From Letharia columbiana (taxonomy: Eukaryota; Ascomycota; Lecanoromycetes; Lecanorales; Parmeliaceae), in NCBI RefSeq assembly GCF_014066305.1, contig NW_023501041.1, forward strand, positions 1,116,001 through 1,180,000: a stretch of DNA of 64,000 nt. The letters run 5' to 3'. Made by a program: the position numbers and the translations under genes. The notes beneath the pieces were generated by a model. The model made no database searches, was not told where the DNA came from, and saw nothing but the letters and a program-made list of their open reading frames with translations. Every line of letters starts with the position of its first letter. Position 1 is the first letter of the stretch. Shown here piece by piece: positions 20,266 to 30,418 of the stretch.

Positions 20266-22746
20266 TCATACATCCTTCGACCTGTCCTTAGCCAAGACAC
20301 GCCTCCCTTGTCTCCGCATATATCGATTCAAACTCTCACAAAGTCGATCAAGCACCCACTCACTTTCGCTCGAATCTGCCAACATTGGGCTATCCTCCCC
20401 AATCCAATCCCATCCCACAATGCCTTGTTCCTCTTCTGCCAGCTCAATCTCTTCTTTCGACAGTCTGGAGAAGCGTATGAGCCGCGTATACTCGGCCCAT
20501 TCCTCGTAGCAATACCTGCGAGGCGGGTCGTCTTTGAGGTGATTCGCTGTATGCCGTATTGCTATCGCAAGTTTCCCGGCTAGAGCTTGATCATCGAGAT
20601 TGTCTAACTCGCTGACTTGCTCCATTGTAGGTGCTGGGTCCATCTCATCCTCCTCTTGCCCAACGGGCATACCTGCAGCCAGGCGTCGCTTCTCTGCAGC
20701 TTTCTGCGACTTTTTCTGCAGCCACAGCAGCAGCCATGGATACTTCTCGAGCAACTCACGCCATAAGCCTGCCTTCGGCAAAACGGTCCAATCGGCCAGC
20801 TTGAAGGTGCCGCGCTTAAAACTAGCGATGACTGTGTCGCCCATGTCGGAAATGAGGATTGTCATGGTTGGGACGGCGATAAGGGACCAGACGATAAACA
20901 AAGGTTTTCCGGCGTTGCTTTTGGGACTCAGGTCTCCGTAGCCGATGGTGAGAAGGGAGACATAACAGAAGTAAAGAGCCTGAAAATAGCTCAGACCTTG
21001 GGACTTCGATTCCGCTCTCCAGAAGCCGACAGCGCCTACGCACCAGAGAAGTCCGACTGCATAAGAATAAGCCTTCTGGCGAGCATGAAGAGAAACCGAC
21101 GGGATAGTTGGTTGGCTTCAGCGACAAAAGGAGTATTCAACCATTACTTACATGCTATGAAGGACATTGTCAAGGCAGAATACCGCTTGAACTTGTGAGT
21201 ATCATACTGAATTTTCCTCATTGCGTCGAACCGATCCTTTTCTTGCCTCATCAACAGGATTTTTGGTTGCCTCGAACCAACTCGTCTTAGCACCCTTAAG
21301 CCGGCAGTCACGGGACCAACCTTTGATTTCTTTTGGTGGGATTCGCGAGGGGCTGGGGTGATTGCCTTTTCCACATCGAAGTTGACCGTACGCTGTGTAA
21401 GGTTAAATGGCTCGGAAATTGGGGCTGGCTTTTTGTGATGAAGTTTGGCCAACGCATGTGCCTTCAGTTTCTCATATTCGAAGTCCGTAGTTGCAGTCCG
21501 TCGTAGTGTATGCGTTCTCTGCTTCTCGACATGCGACTTAACGACATGAGTCGATCCGAGTTCTTGGGCGAACCCTCGGATACTGGATACCATCAAACCC
21601 AGGATGATGATACCGCCAACCTAATAGGAAAAGTATCAGATATCTGTTATGCAGACAACCAATCTATGAGGTTGCTCACCGAATACGGGAAAACTAGGCC
21701 TCTTCCGACGTCGTTTGTAGGGTAGAAGTCACCAAATCCTACTGTCAGTACCGTAACGTCACAGAAATAAAGCTAGCGCTATTAGTCCAAGAAGGACGTC
21801 GGAGTTGGGCGAGGAAAGACGGACCGAGTCCACAAAAGACCAACCCTCCACTTTGGCGAACACGGCAGCGCCTCCGGCAAGCCAACAGAAGAACATCATA
21901 GTTTGAAGTATCAAATTTCGCTGATCATCGGACAGTTCAAAATGCTGAGGATAATGGCCAAGAAAGTACCCCAACATATTCAACATCAGGATCATCGATG
22001 AGACGAGGTAAAGAATGGCAGCGATGACGGCGTGCCAGAAGCCTTGGCTATAGGTCTGGTCTGGTCGGTGGGGAGGCACGTACTCATCCATGGATGCGGT
22101 GATAGCGATGAGCTAGCGTCGTCAGTCAGAAGATGTCTCATTAATACCATGATTTATGATTGCGTATAGACAGCACATGACGAATTACATAGAGGAGTAA
22201 CGTCGTGTGGACAAAATTGCAGAAGACGACGGTATAATGATAGAATTGGTATGACACATGTAAGTACAGTGGAGAATAGTGACATACAATTCCTGTTGCG
22301 AAGTACCAAAGAATAATAGTGACGGGCAAAGCTACTATATAGCGTATGCGCCTGGTGAAATTGAAAAGAAGAAAGATGTTGCCAGCGAAACCACATGCTA
22401 GCGAGGCGCCATTGAGTCCCAGACACCATCTGGGGTCTGGAAAGCCCGTTGAATCTGCATCGATGCCTGGATTGGCCGGGTTGTAGTTGTTCCTCCATGA
22501 TGTGACCAGTGCCGCAATGGACATGACATTGGCAAGGGGTCCAGTGCAAGCAGCGAGGAGGGGTATAGCTGTGGAGCAGAACCACCAATCTTGAGGTTGA
22601 TCATCGTCGTCGGGCCTTAGGTGAAACTTCCATTTCTGCTTCCCAGGTATTTCTGGCGTAGGGGCTTTACATCTCACGCGCTGTAGTGTGCTTGTGGAAG
22701 CGTCTGTTGAATCTGAACTCCCAGGTGGAGAGTCGGTGGTGCCCAT
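20266..22746 (-). CDS. Outward-rectifier potassium channel, TOK1-type (two-pore)
   Basis: Fungal K+ channel with two pore loops in one chain (TOK family), normally in the plasma membrane. CDS complement(join(20266..21056, 21152..21620, 21680..21772, 21825..22112, 22288..22746)), 699 aa. Two selectivity filters are visible: TVGFGDF, right after the third intron, and TIGYGDL in the last exon. Many hydrophobic segments fit the eight-helix TOK layout; one (ALTMSFIA joined to FGLLWCVGAVGFW) is only restored by the 95-nt intron. The long cytosolic C-terminus is charged, with a Lys/Arg-rich segment then an acidic one. The first intron is long (175 nt). Phase closes over all exons. Confidence 0.92.
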
Positions 22747-23390
22747 CTCGTTCTATTATGAATGAGGTGCAACATGAACCATGGTCCTGGGAGGTTACTT
22801 CCTAACGGCGACGAAGCGGGGCGTGGCGGGGAAAAGAAGCAACCAGCATATGATCGTTATCGCCAGGCCAACATGACGAGGAGGTGTATGATACAGATAT
22901 ATGGTTGCTCTTTATGCGCAGGCGGTGTAGAGGAGGAGGAGGAGGGAATGGCAATGAACTGTTGCATAACAACGAATCTCCGAGGAAGACGATGACAAGA
23001 ACTCATTGTTCCTCATCGATGAATTTACTTAACCTTATCGGGCACTCGTAAAGTAAGCGAGGTATGGGAGATAACAGTCGAGACAGTTAACTCCGTATTA
23101 CCTAAAAGGCTAAGGTACTCCACTCGTATGGTATTGAATTACCGCCACACACGTCGGCTGCCTGTTTACTGTTCAGCACCAAATGCCAAGTACCGACCCC
23201 GGCATTCTGGGGAGACTACACAACTGATGTGAGAGGAGAGAGTACGTATACTACTACTGTGTTAACCGAGAGCAGATGTCTACGAGTACTTATCTTATTT
23301 TTCACGTACGAGTACGTTGATTCACTTTTCAATAAATAGTTCGCAAATTGTACCACTTTTCTCTTTGCAGTCAGCAGCAATACGAGAGTA
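22747..23390. promoter_or_regulatory. Divergent intergenic region TOK channel / TatD gene
   Basis: A 644-bp spacer between two diverging starts. There is no convincing gene; the plus-strand open frame at 22762-22995 has no recognisable features. It includes several short gtac-rich motifs at 23220-23320. Confidence 0.5.
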
Positions 23391-24602
23391 ATGGGGCGCC
23401 AGGAGACTTCCGAAACTAAGCCCCCTTTTCCGTGGCACTTAGGAGTATTTGATGCGCATTGTCATCCGACCGATACGGTCCCGTCACTGGACAATGTCGC
23501 AGGCATGAAGACTCGAGCACTGACTGTCATGGCTACAAGGGAACAAGACCAAAGCTTAGTGGCAGATTTTGCCGACAAGCTGGGCATCACTGACGACGCA
23601 ATCCCAGCCCTTGAATCTACAAGCGGCAATAAGAAATCGAGGGGCTACATTGTCCCTGCATTTGGTTGGCATCCATGGTTCTCTCATCAAATTTTCGTCG
23701 ATGGGAAAGGTGTAATCCCTAGTAAACTCAATCACTACCGGATGGCCATATCGCCCTCACCAGAAAATGATGATGATTTTATTGCTACACTTCCTGATCC
23801 TCGACCACTGTCCCATCTACTCGATCAGACTCGCAGTTACCTTCAAAGGTATCCTTATGCGATTGTGGGCGAACTCGGACTCGATCGTGCCTTCCGTATC
23901 CCTGGAAACGAGTTGGCAGACAACCGATATGAGAGGGATCCAGCTTTGACGCCCGGTGGAAGAGAGGGCCGACGACTGTCACCTTACCGCGTTGATATGC
24001 ACCATCAACGGAAAATCCTGAAGGCGCAACTCAACATCGCCGGAGAACTGCAAAGAGCAGTTTCTGTTCATGGTGTAGCTGCACATGGAGTAGTCTTCGA
24101 AACCCTGAAAGAAACCTGGCGTGGACATGAGAGACGATCTCTGAGCAAGCGCGAAAGGAAACGAAGAGCAACGCTCGATGCAGCACACCAAGAGGAAGAA
24201 TTTTCCGAGGCAGATGAACAGAGCTCCAATTTAGGTGGTCCTAAGCCTTTTCCTCCTCGAATATGTCTTCATTCATACTCTGGGCCCGTAGATACTCTCA
24301 GACAGTACCTCCACCCATCAGTGCCTGCAATCATCTTCTTCTCCTTCTCTCTTCTCGTCAACTTTTCCTCTACCTCAAGCAAGGCCGTCGCTGCCATCCA
24401 AGCAGTGCCTGATGACAAAATTCTCGCTGAGAGTGACCTACATGCCGCCGGAGAGAAGATGGATGGCTTAATAGAGGATATTGTCCGAAAAATCTGTCAA
24501 ATCAAGGGTTGGACGTTGGAGGAAGGCGTGAAGCAGTTACGATCAAATTGGTGGCACTATATATTCGGAAAGAAATTAGGGAATGAGAATGGCGCTGGAT
24601 AA
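23391..24602 (+). CDS. TatD-family metal-dependent hydrolase, Scn1 (Cut9-interacting)-like
   Basis: Member of the TatD amidohydrolase superfamily, closest in layout to fission yeast Scn1. A single 403-aa exon. Metal-binding residues expected for TatD are visible: the HxH of FDAHCHPTD (residues 21-28), the Glu of IVGELGLDR, His residues in SVHG and LHSYSG, and the Asp of ESDLH near the end. Insertions relative to bacterial TatD include a basic, charged segment around residues 240-285. The family predicts 3'-5' nuclease activity, but for Scn1-like proteins the role is not settled. Confidence 0.88.
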   Translation: MGRQETSETKPPFPWHLGVFDAHCHPTDTVPSLDNVAGMKTRALTVMATREQDQSLVADFADKLGITDDAIPALESTSGNKKSRGYIVPAFGWHPWFSHQIFVDGKGVIPSKLNHYRMAISPSPENDDDFIATLPDPRPLSHLLDQTRSYLQRYPYAIVGELGLDRAFRIPGNELADNRYERDPALTPGGREGRRLSPYRVDMHHQRKILKAQLNIAGELQRAVSVHGVAAHGVVFETLKETWRGHERRSLSKRERKRRATLDAAHQEEEFSEADEQSSNLGGPKPFPPRICLHSYSGPVDTLRQYLHPSVPAIIFFSFSLLVNFSSTSSKAVAAIQAVPDDKILAESDLHAAGEKMDGLIEDIVRKICQIKGWTLEEGVKQLRSNWWHYIFGKKLGNENGAG

Positions 24603-25336
24603 TGATGACATTGGCCCAATACGTTCTGCTGCAAGCTTGCCTTTTATGGGCCGAGGAAGATCAGGGGGACAGAGAGAGTACCCTGTCAAAATTTCATAGC
24701 AATTGGGAACATCCCTATGAACAAATACGAACAATGTAGTTCTACAGTTCTGAGTGCTCTATCAGCCAAGGAGCACGAAATGACAGATTGCTCTGGCGGT
24801 TAAATGATGTTAGCGAGCATATTCCGAGGCCTTTTCTTGAGTGCAGAAGTTTTGGATGTAGAGTAAGACGTGGAGGAAGGGCGGGTGCTGCGCGTCAAGA
24901 ACAACATGTTTTACGGAGGCCCGCAGGCTATTGCTGTTTCTTACCCGCTTCCGAGAACATGGCACCAAGAGCGAAGGGAAACCATCGGTTGTACAGTAGT
25001 ATTTTTTCTATCAAATGCCGCTTCTATCAGGGGTAAGCAAGGTAGTCCATTCGTCTCGATACCTACCCTAGCGGAGGGCAGTGGGTTCCGGTAACCGTAC
25101 CCAAACGGTATTGGTGTGCGGGACCGCCTACATGTATCTATTCGCTAAAGTAAGGTATCATCTCGAAGATCATTTCTGCAGAGACGACAGCATCGCTCAC
25201 TATGCTTCGATCCCGTCTCAGAGACCAATTGTTCCACTTTCCCGAATAGCTATGCCAATGGGATTCCCTAGACGTCTCCAACGGATGCGCCCGAGATGTT
25301 TCGTTCAGTCCAAACGTACCAGCTCAATCCCCTCCT
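24603..25336. other. Intergenic, nothing recognised
   Basis: About 730 bp between the TatD gene (+) and an unrecognised gene (-), which converge here. Short open frames exist on the plus strand (24788-25416) but show no domain or conserved-looking stretch. Confidence 0.45.
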
Positions 25337-26127
25337 TTACCGTGATTTCACGTCGACTTTTCGCTCTTCGAAAGCCTGATCTATCAAGATGCGATCCAGC
25401 CGGGGCATTTTCTTGAGACCAATCTGACGCAGCTCATAATTTGGGTCCTTCGCTTTCACTGCGTCTTCTATCTCCATTTGACTGATGCGGAATTGACGGC
25501 TAGCCTCTGACTCGACGTCAAGCTGCTCTGTGTTGAGTGCCTCCTCACGGATGCGGGGAGGTGCATCCGTATCCCTCTTGCGCTTGCGAGAGTTTTTCCC
25601 TCCCTTCTTGGGAGACTTGGCCTGTCCTTGGGTATCGCCCGCTTGGATTCTGGCAGCCTTGACTCGTTTCACTATGGAATTGGGCTTAAGTCTCCCTCCG
25701 CTTAGATTGCTGATTTGTTTTGGGCTCCAATGAGCTATAACCTGCAGTAGAAGCGGTCCCCACTAGACAAAGATGTCGCCGTCAGCATTGCGATTTCAAG
25801 TAAGCGTTTCGAGTCTTGAAAAAATTCTACAGACCAAGGTCTTCCAAGACACGACTCAAGGCTCAAACACTGGTTCGATAGAGTAATATGGGTTCCGGAA
25901 ATACGTACCAGATGATTCGGCCATTGCTTGATGATATCTTCAGTCTCGATACCCTCGGGCAAACGCTCTGTGGTTGCGGGAAATCCGGGGATGTGGACTC
26001 TTCGTAACTGCTGATACTTCGAGATATTCTCACCTGTGGGTAATGTGACTTTGGTGCCCGGTTCACCATGGGTCTGTCCTATGCTCCGTTCCGAGCTCTT
26101 GGAGACTTGCGCTCGCGCTGTATCCAT
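25337..26127 (-). CDS. Uncharacterised basic protein, 214 aa
   Basis: I do not recognise this gene. CDS complement(join(25337..25762, 25909..26127)), with a 146-nt intron, phase 0 at both sides. The N-terminal half ends in EDIIKQWPNHL, and the second exon continues WGPLLLQVIAHWSPKQI, which looks like a continuous folded region interrupted by the intron. A Lys/Arg-rich segment follows (KKGGKNSRKRKRD), suggesting a nuclear localisation signal, then a charged helical C-terminus. Composition suggests a nuclear protein, but no function can be assigned. The intron is longer than most here, so a missed small exon is possible. Confidence 0.6.
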
Positions 26128-26844
26128 GACTACAAGTGAGGTTGGAGATTATTGTCAAGGAGACGCTTTAGATGGTGGGATTTGGCGTTAGCACGAAGGA
26201 ACGTGGGCGAAGGTTTCTCGAGAATCAATGAAAAGGTTCAGAACGTTGCCTGGAGAAGTTGTGTTGTATGAAAGCCTTGTCTTGATTCACTGTGAGGTGG
26301 CTAGAAGCACAATTTACTTAAACACAATAGCTATTCAAACGTGTCGGCTTCATCTCAGAGCTTGCGAGGCATCAGAGTGAATACCAGCTACGTTGAGAAC
26401 GCCGATCCGTGAATATAGAAGTCTTGTAACAATGGCAACCGACCAGAAAGTGGTAATGGTAGCTATTAAAGAAATAGAAAAAGAAGTCTCTGAGATAGAT
26501 GCAACTGTCACGCCTCAATTGTGGACGGTACAGACTCATTAAAAACTTTGAATTTGGGACAATCTGCTCTCTATCATCAGAATTGGCCATTCTTTCAAAT
26601 CGATCTGACCCAGTAAACACCAGGGTTTGGCTTGCAAAAGGCAAAGCTCAACCTCAACTGCGTAGCAGATGCGAGGCCTTTCAGACAAGACACAGCTCGA
26701 GAAAGCAAATCTGTAGGCAGCTGGACATATGAGATATGAAATGTCTCAATGAATCACCAATAGCGACCTATACAGCAAGCTGGACTACCAGCATTTCCCA
26801 CTAAGCTATGCTTTGACCTAGTTCAGTGATAGCAAAAGTAACAC
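26128..26844. other. Intergenic, nothing recognised
   Basis: About 720 bp between the 214-aa gene and the GST 3' end. Open frames here (26372-26644 minus, 26499-26732 plus) overlap each other and show no features. Confidence 0.45.
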
Positions 26845-27751
26845 CTAACCAGACGTGGCCTTCTGCTTATCCTCCAAGACCTTCTTGACAGCCGGTCTGG
26901 CCGTGAGGCGCTCCATCCAGGCATAGTAGTGAGGGTAATCGCCTTTGAAATCGATCTTCGTATCGCCAGTGATATAGGGAGCTAGCTGGTACCACGTGAC
27001 GAAGCTCAGATCAGCGTACGTGCACTTGTCGCCAACAAGGTATTCCTTGCCCTTCAGAATGGTGTCCAGGACCATCGTGACTCGCTTAACCTCGGCGCCA
27101 TAGCGGTCTTTTGCCGATTGGACATTTTCGGGATGGAATTTATTGAACCTGGCACACCATTAATCAGCGTGGAGCTCATGGCCGGTGGTCTTCAGGTGGA
27201 CTTACCAGGCTGCTTGGCCAAAGTACGGGCCTTGGCCTGAAGACTGGAAGTGAAGGTATTGCTTGCAGTAGTACTTTTCAGGGATAGAAGTGTACGTGAG
27301 CGAGTTGGAAGTATCGTAACGATCGATCAAGTACTCAATGATCTACATTACGTTAGTGAGTTAGTACCTGTCTGAGGAGTGTTTGGGAACTTACGGCTCC
27401 AGATTCCCAGAGAGTGATGCCAGTATTTGGATCATCGATCGCTGGTACACTGACACAGAAAGATTGGTCAGCCAGGGAATTTCCGGAAATCGAGGAGTTG
27501 ACTGAGGAGAAGGTTTTCTTACCGGCCATTGGGGTTTTTGTCTGTGAATGGTTTGGCCTTGACCTCTTTGTGCAGGTCGACGAACTTGGTCTCGTATGGC
27601 AGGGCAAGTTCTTCAAGAACGATAGCGACCTTCCAGGGATTGGGTCCCTGCAACGCAAAATTCCAAAATGAGTAATGAGTAGGTGTATTGTAGAACAGCG
27701 GCCACAGGTACTGACGCTGTCGTGAGACCAGAGGGTAATTGTTTGTGTCAT
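26845..27751 (-). CDS. Glutathione S-transferase, Ure2p/theta-like
   Basis: Conjugates glutathione to electrophiles; cytosolic. CDS complement(join(26845..27148, 27206..27342, 27395..27449, 27523..27647, 27716..27751)), 218 aa, a typical GST length. The thioredoxin-fold N-domain starts with TITLWSHDSGPNPWKVAIVL, whose early Ser would be the catalytic region. The glutathione-binding stretch NPNGRVPAIDDP, interrupted by an intron, and ESGAIIEYLIDRY follow. The C-domain has LVGDKCTYADLSFVTW, the N-capping box region, and ends at KQKATSG. All four introns are 52-73 nt and in phase; the first exon is only 36 nt. Confidence 0.93.
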
Positions 27752-27869
27752 GGTGGAAAGGAGTGGGAGGGTGAGGTTGTGATTGTTGTTGTGATTGTTG
27801 ATTTTTGAGGTGAGAATTCTGGATGAGAGCTGAGCTGATCTGTCCCTCCGTTAAATATAACTAAGGGCC

Positions 27870-28501
27870 CCTTCGGTAACCACATATTTTCAAAATATGC
27901 CAACATATATTACCCCACCTCTTAATAAATAAAATATAGACTTAAAATAGCACTAGTAGATAGTTGAAAATATATAAAATATATATACGGTTTCTATAAT
28001 CTCGATAAGTAAGAATCGAATATAGAATAGTCGAAAAATTCTTTCTCGTTAGAGATAATTATCTTTCTATCTACTATTTAATAGTCTTATAACTAATATA
28101 TCTACTACTGCTATATAGACTTTAATTATTATTAATACTTCTATTACCCCCGTCGTTACTCTATCTTTTATTATAATAAGAAGAATAGTACTAAGTAGCA
28201 GTAAGAATAACACTTGCAGCTATCTCTTCGAATAGAGAGTTATCTATAACTGAAATATAGCTACCTATTGCAGTTATGAAATGTGGCTATTAGTCATGAA
28301 AATGAAATATCGCTATTGCAGTTATAAATATCCATTATTCGTATGTGCTTAGCGCACGTTGGGTCTCAAATTATGGGTCAACCCATAATTTACATATTTT
28401 CAAGACGAAATGTGGCCTGGCAAGTGAAAATATGGTTATCGAACGAAACCGTATATACCTATATATAGTACGCTAATTTGAAAATATGTGGTTACCGAAG
28501 G
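27870..28501. mobile_element. AT-rich TIR element, RIP-like degraded DNA transposon or MITE
   Basis: Positions 27870-27894 and 28477-28501 are exact reverse complements (25 bp, starting CCTTCGGTAACCACATATTT). Similarity continues inward imperfectly (a TATATACGGTTTC block near each end). The interior is far more AT-rich than the flanking genes, like the RIP-affected repeats in the right part of the window. No clear target duplication is visible. A perfect 11-bp-arm palindrome lies inside at 28368-28391. Confidence 0.75.
28368..28391. repeat. Palindrome inside the TIR element
   Basis: Arms AAATTATGGGT and ACCCATAATTT face each other across two bases. It may be a remnant of an inner inverted repeat of the element. 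Confidence 0.7.
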
Positions 28502-29208
28502 TATAAAGTACGGAGTAAGAGCGAGCCGAGCGCCCCCACTTTTTGGATTTCAAATCCTTTACTTACATTACCTTCACATGCATGGGATCGAGGGGTTGCA
28601 TACACGCATGCAAGGCACAAATCTAAATTGTCTAGAGTAATAAAGTCCCCCAAAAGTGAGTTGCTTGATACAGCGAGGACACCAATAGATTCTTCCATTT
28701 ACCTTAGCCAGATGTTGCTTGATCTATTGGTGTCCTCGCTCTATCAAGTAACACACTTCTGGAACAGCGCAAGTACCTAAAGTGAGAAGGCCGAGTTGAC
28801 TTCGGATTTTCGTCCGTCCAAAATCACAACTATCTTGTTCCTTTTTTTCTGCGACTCCTGCCACTCTCCTAGCACCTAGAATCCGTACGGAATCTAAGCA
28901 TCTTGCTCTTCCCGTGCAACTTCCGCCCTCCGAGGCTCCAAACCACAGACAGAATGTATGGTAAATGGGAATCCTCGTCGTCTCACAGCCGGCCTTCCAT
29001 TCAACCCGAGTCCTGCATATCTCCGTGTCCCCGTGGCGCACCTGAGAGCTGATAAATCGTTTCCAAAGTGCACCGGACCGAGGGTGGTCACGTGGTAATG
29101 CGCTGGCTCGACGCTTTTCCTTGGTGTCCCTTCGATATGAAGCTTCCAAGCTTTCTAGATCGCTAGTAGAAAAGGCAGACGATGGCGTCAAGAACCATGC
29201 TTGGTACC
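28502..29208. other. Intergenic 3' of the BTB gene
   Basis: Apart from the hairpin at 28650-28762 I see no gene here. Minus-strand open frames at 28724-29384 continue past the BTB stop in other frames but have no recognisable content. Confidence 0.45.
28650..28762. repeat. 113-bp hairpin with about 41-bp arms
   Basis: The arm at 28650-28690 pairs with 28722-28762 with only a few mismatches. The inner 17 bases of each arm (GCGAGGACACCAATAGA) match exactly. The loop is about 31 bp. It lies in the intergenic region downstream of the BTB gene. It could be a small foldback element or a hairpin RNA source. Confidence 0.75.
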
Positions 29209-30085
29209 TCATCTGTGCGAGGGAGTGTCGCAGCGCTGCCCCAGCGAATGTTCGTGATAGCAGCATCCATCCTCCTCCGTAGGATCCTGGAATAGGCTGC
29301 CTCCAGCTCCAGCCTTGATCGCGTTGACCACATCGATTGCGAAGTCTGAGCTTCCCTCGAAGCACTGCCTGTACGTGCTCGCATCGCTCTCGCTTTCGGG
29401 GTCCATTATCTGCCGAGCAGCGATCTTACTGACGAGCTTACGGAATGGCGATGATGGAGGGGTCTTGTCATAGACTGGTTTTATCTCTTCTGGCCCAGGT
29501 ACTAAACCAGCTTCATTGCACCCTTTTCTAAATTGGTCGATAGCTAGGTTCTTAAGCTGGGGCAGGTTGATTTTGTCGCAAAGTATATAGAGCTGCTGGC
29601 AAGCATCCGCAAAGTCCCACTTCTTGTCCATCGGCATATCGCTGACATTGTCAATCTTGCCCTGGTATAGCCACTTGACGAGAAGTTCGAAAGCTCTTGG
29701 GTCGTCATCAAACAGCTCGACCGAGACATCTTTCCCTCCTTCTTTCATGCTCCCATGCTCGACCTGCTTTTGGAACCATGTTGAGTGATGGCAGAGGATG
29801 TTGCGATGAAGTGACCAATGGCGCCTGGTTTTTCCGACGTAAATATCCATGGTCGAGCCTGACAGGAGTCTGAAGCGCAACAATGTTAGTCAACCAAAAT
29901 GTAGCGCCGCAGGAACGGAAAAGAGGAACCAACTCTGCGAAAGTCTTTGCTGTGGTTTCGCCTATATCCGTCACTGCCATGCGAAAGGGGCCTTTGTGCT
30001 CGTAGGCAAAGTCGCAGTAGTGAATGTGCAAGGAGTCTATAGAGGAGTGGCCTGTTGGAGGAGGTGTGTATGGCGGAGTATCCAT
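29209..30085 (-). CDS. BTB/POZ domain protein
   Basis: Protein-interaction protein of the large fungal BTB family, often an adaptor for Cul3 ligases; its partner is unknown. CDS complement(join(29209..29869, 29934..30085)), 270 aa. The BTB fold is visible from LLSGSTMDIYVGKTRRHWSL through HRNILCHHSTWF, VELFDDDPRAFELLVKWLY and a C-terminal helical part (LYILCDKINLPQLKNLAIDQF). The intron (29870-29933, donor gttggt) is inferred because it joins the upstream ATG exon to the BTB frame in phase. Without it translation would begin at the Met in the BTB core (29850), giving a truncated fold. Head-to-head with CTF18. Confidence 0.75.
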
Positions 30086-30418
30086 GGGCTAGGCTAATGC
30101 TTGGTCTTGAATGCTGCGGTTGAGTTCCGGAATATACAAACGAAGAGGTTGCCAAATGCTCGAACGACGATGACAACATGAAATGGATGGCAGCAGCTGA
30201 AGACTCCAGCGCTCCAGAGTTCCAGCGCAAAAGAGCCGATGACCGTATGTATCCCGTCGCGAAGATTAAGAAACGCCACAGCCGGTCCGGCGACACTACC
30301 ACGGTAGTGCGATCGGTAGCGCGATATCGGTCACGTCTTTGGTATGTACGCGTTTTCCTCTTTCTTAACATATATTGTTTCAAGTACTCGTATTTCATTC
30401 CTTTGCCTTCGACGCGCA
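30086..30418. promoter_or_regulatory. Divergent promoter BTB gene / CTF18
   Basis: A 333-bp spacer between two diverging starts. The CTF18 frame is open from 30344 with another ATG there, so the upstream limit of its coding region is not fully certain. Confidence 0.55.
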
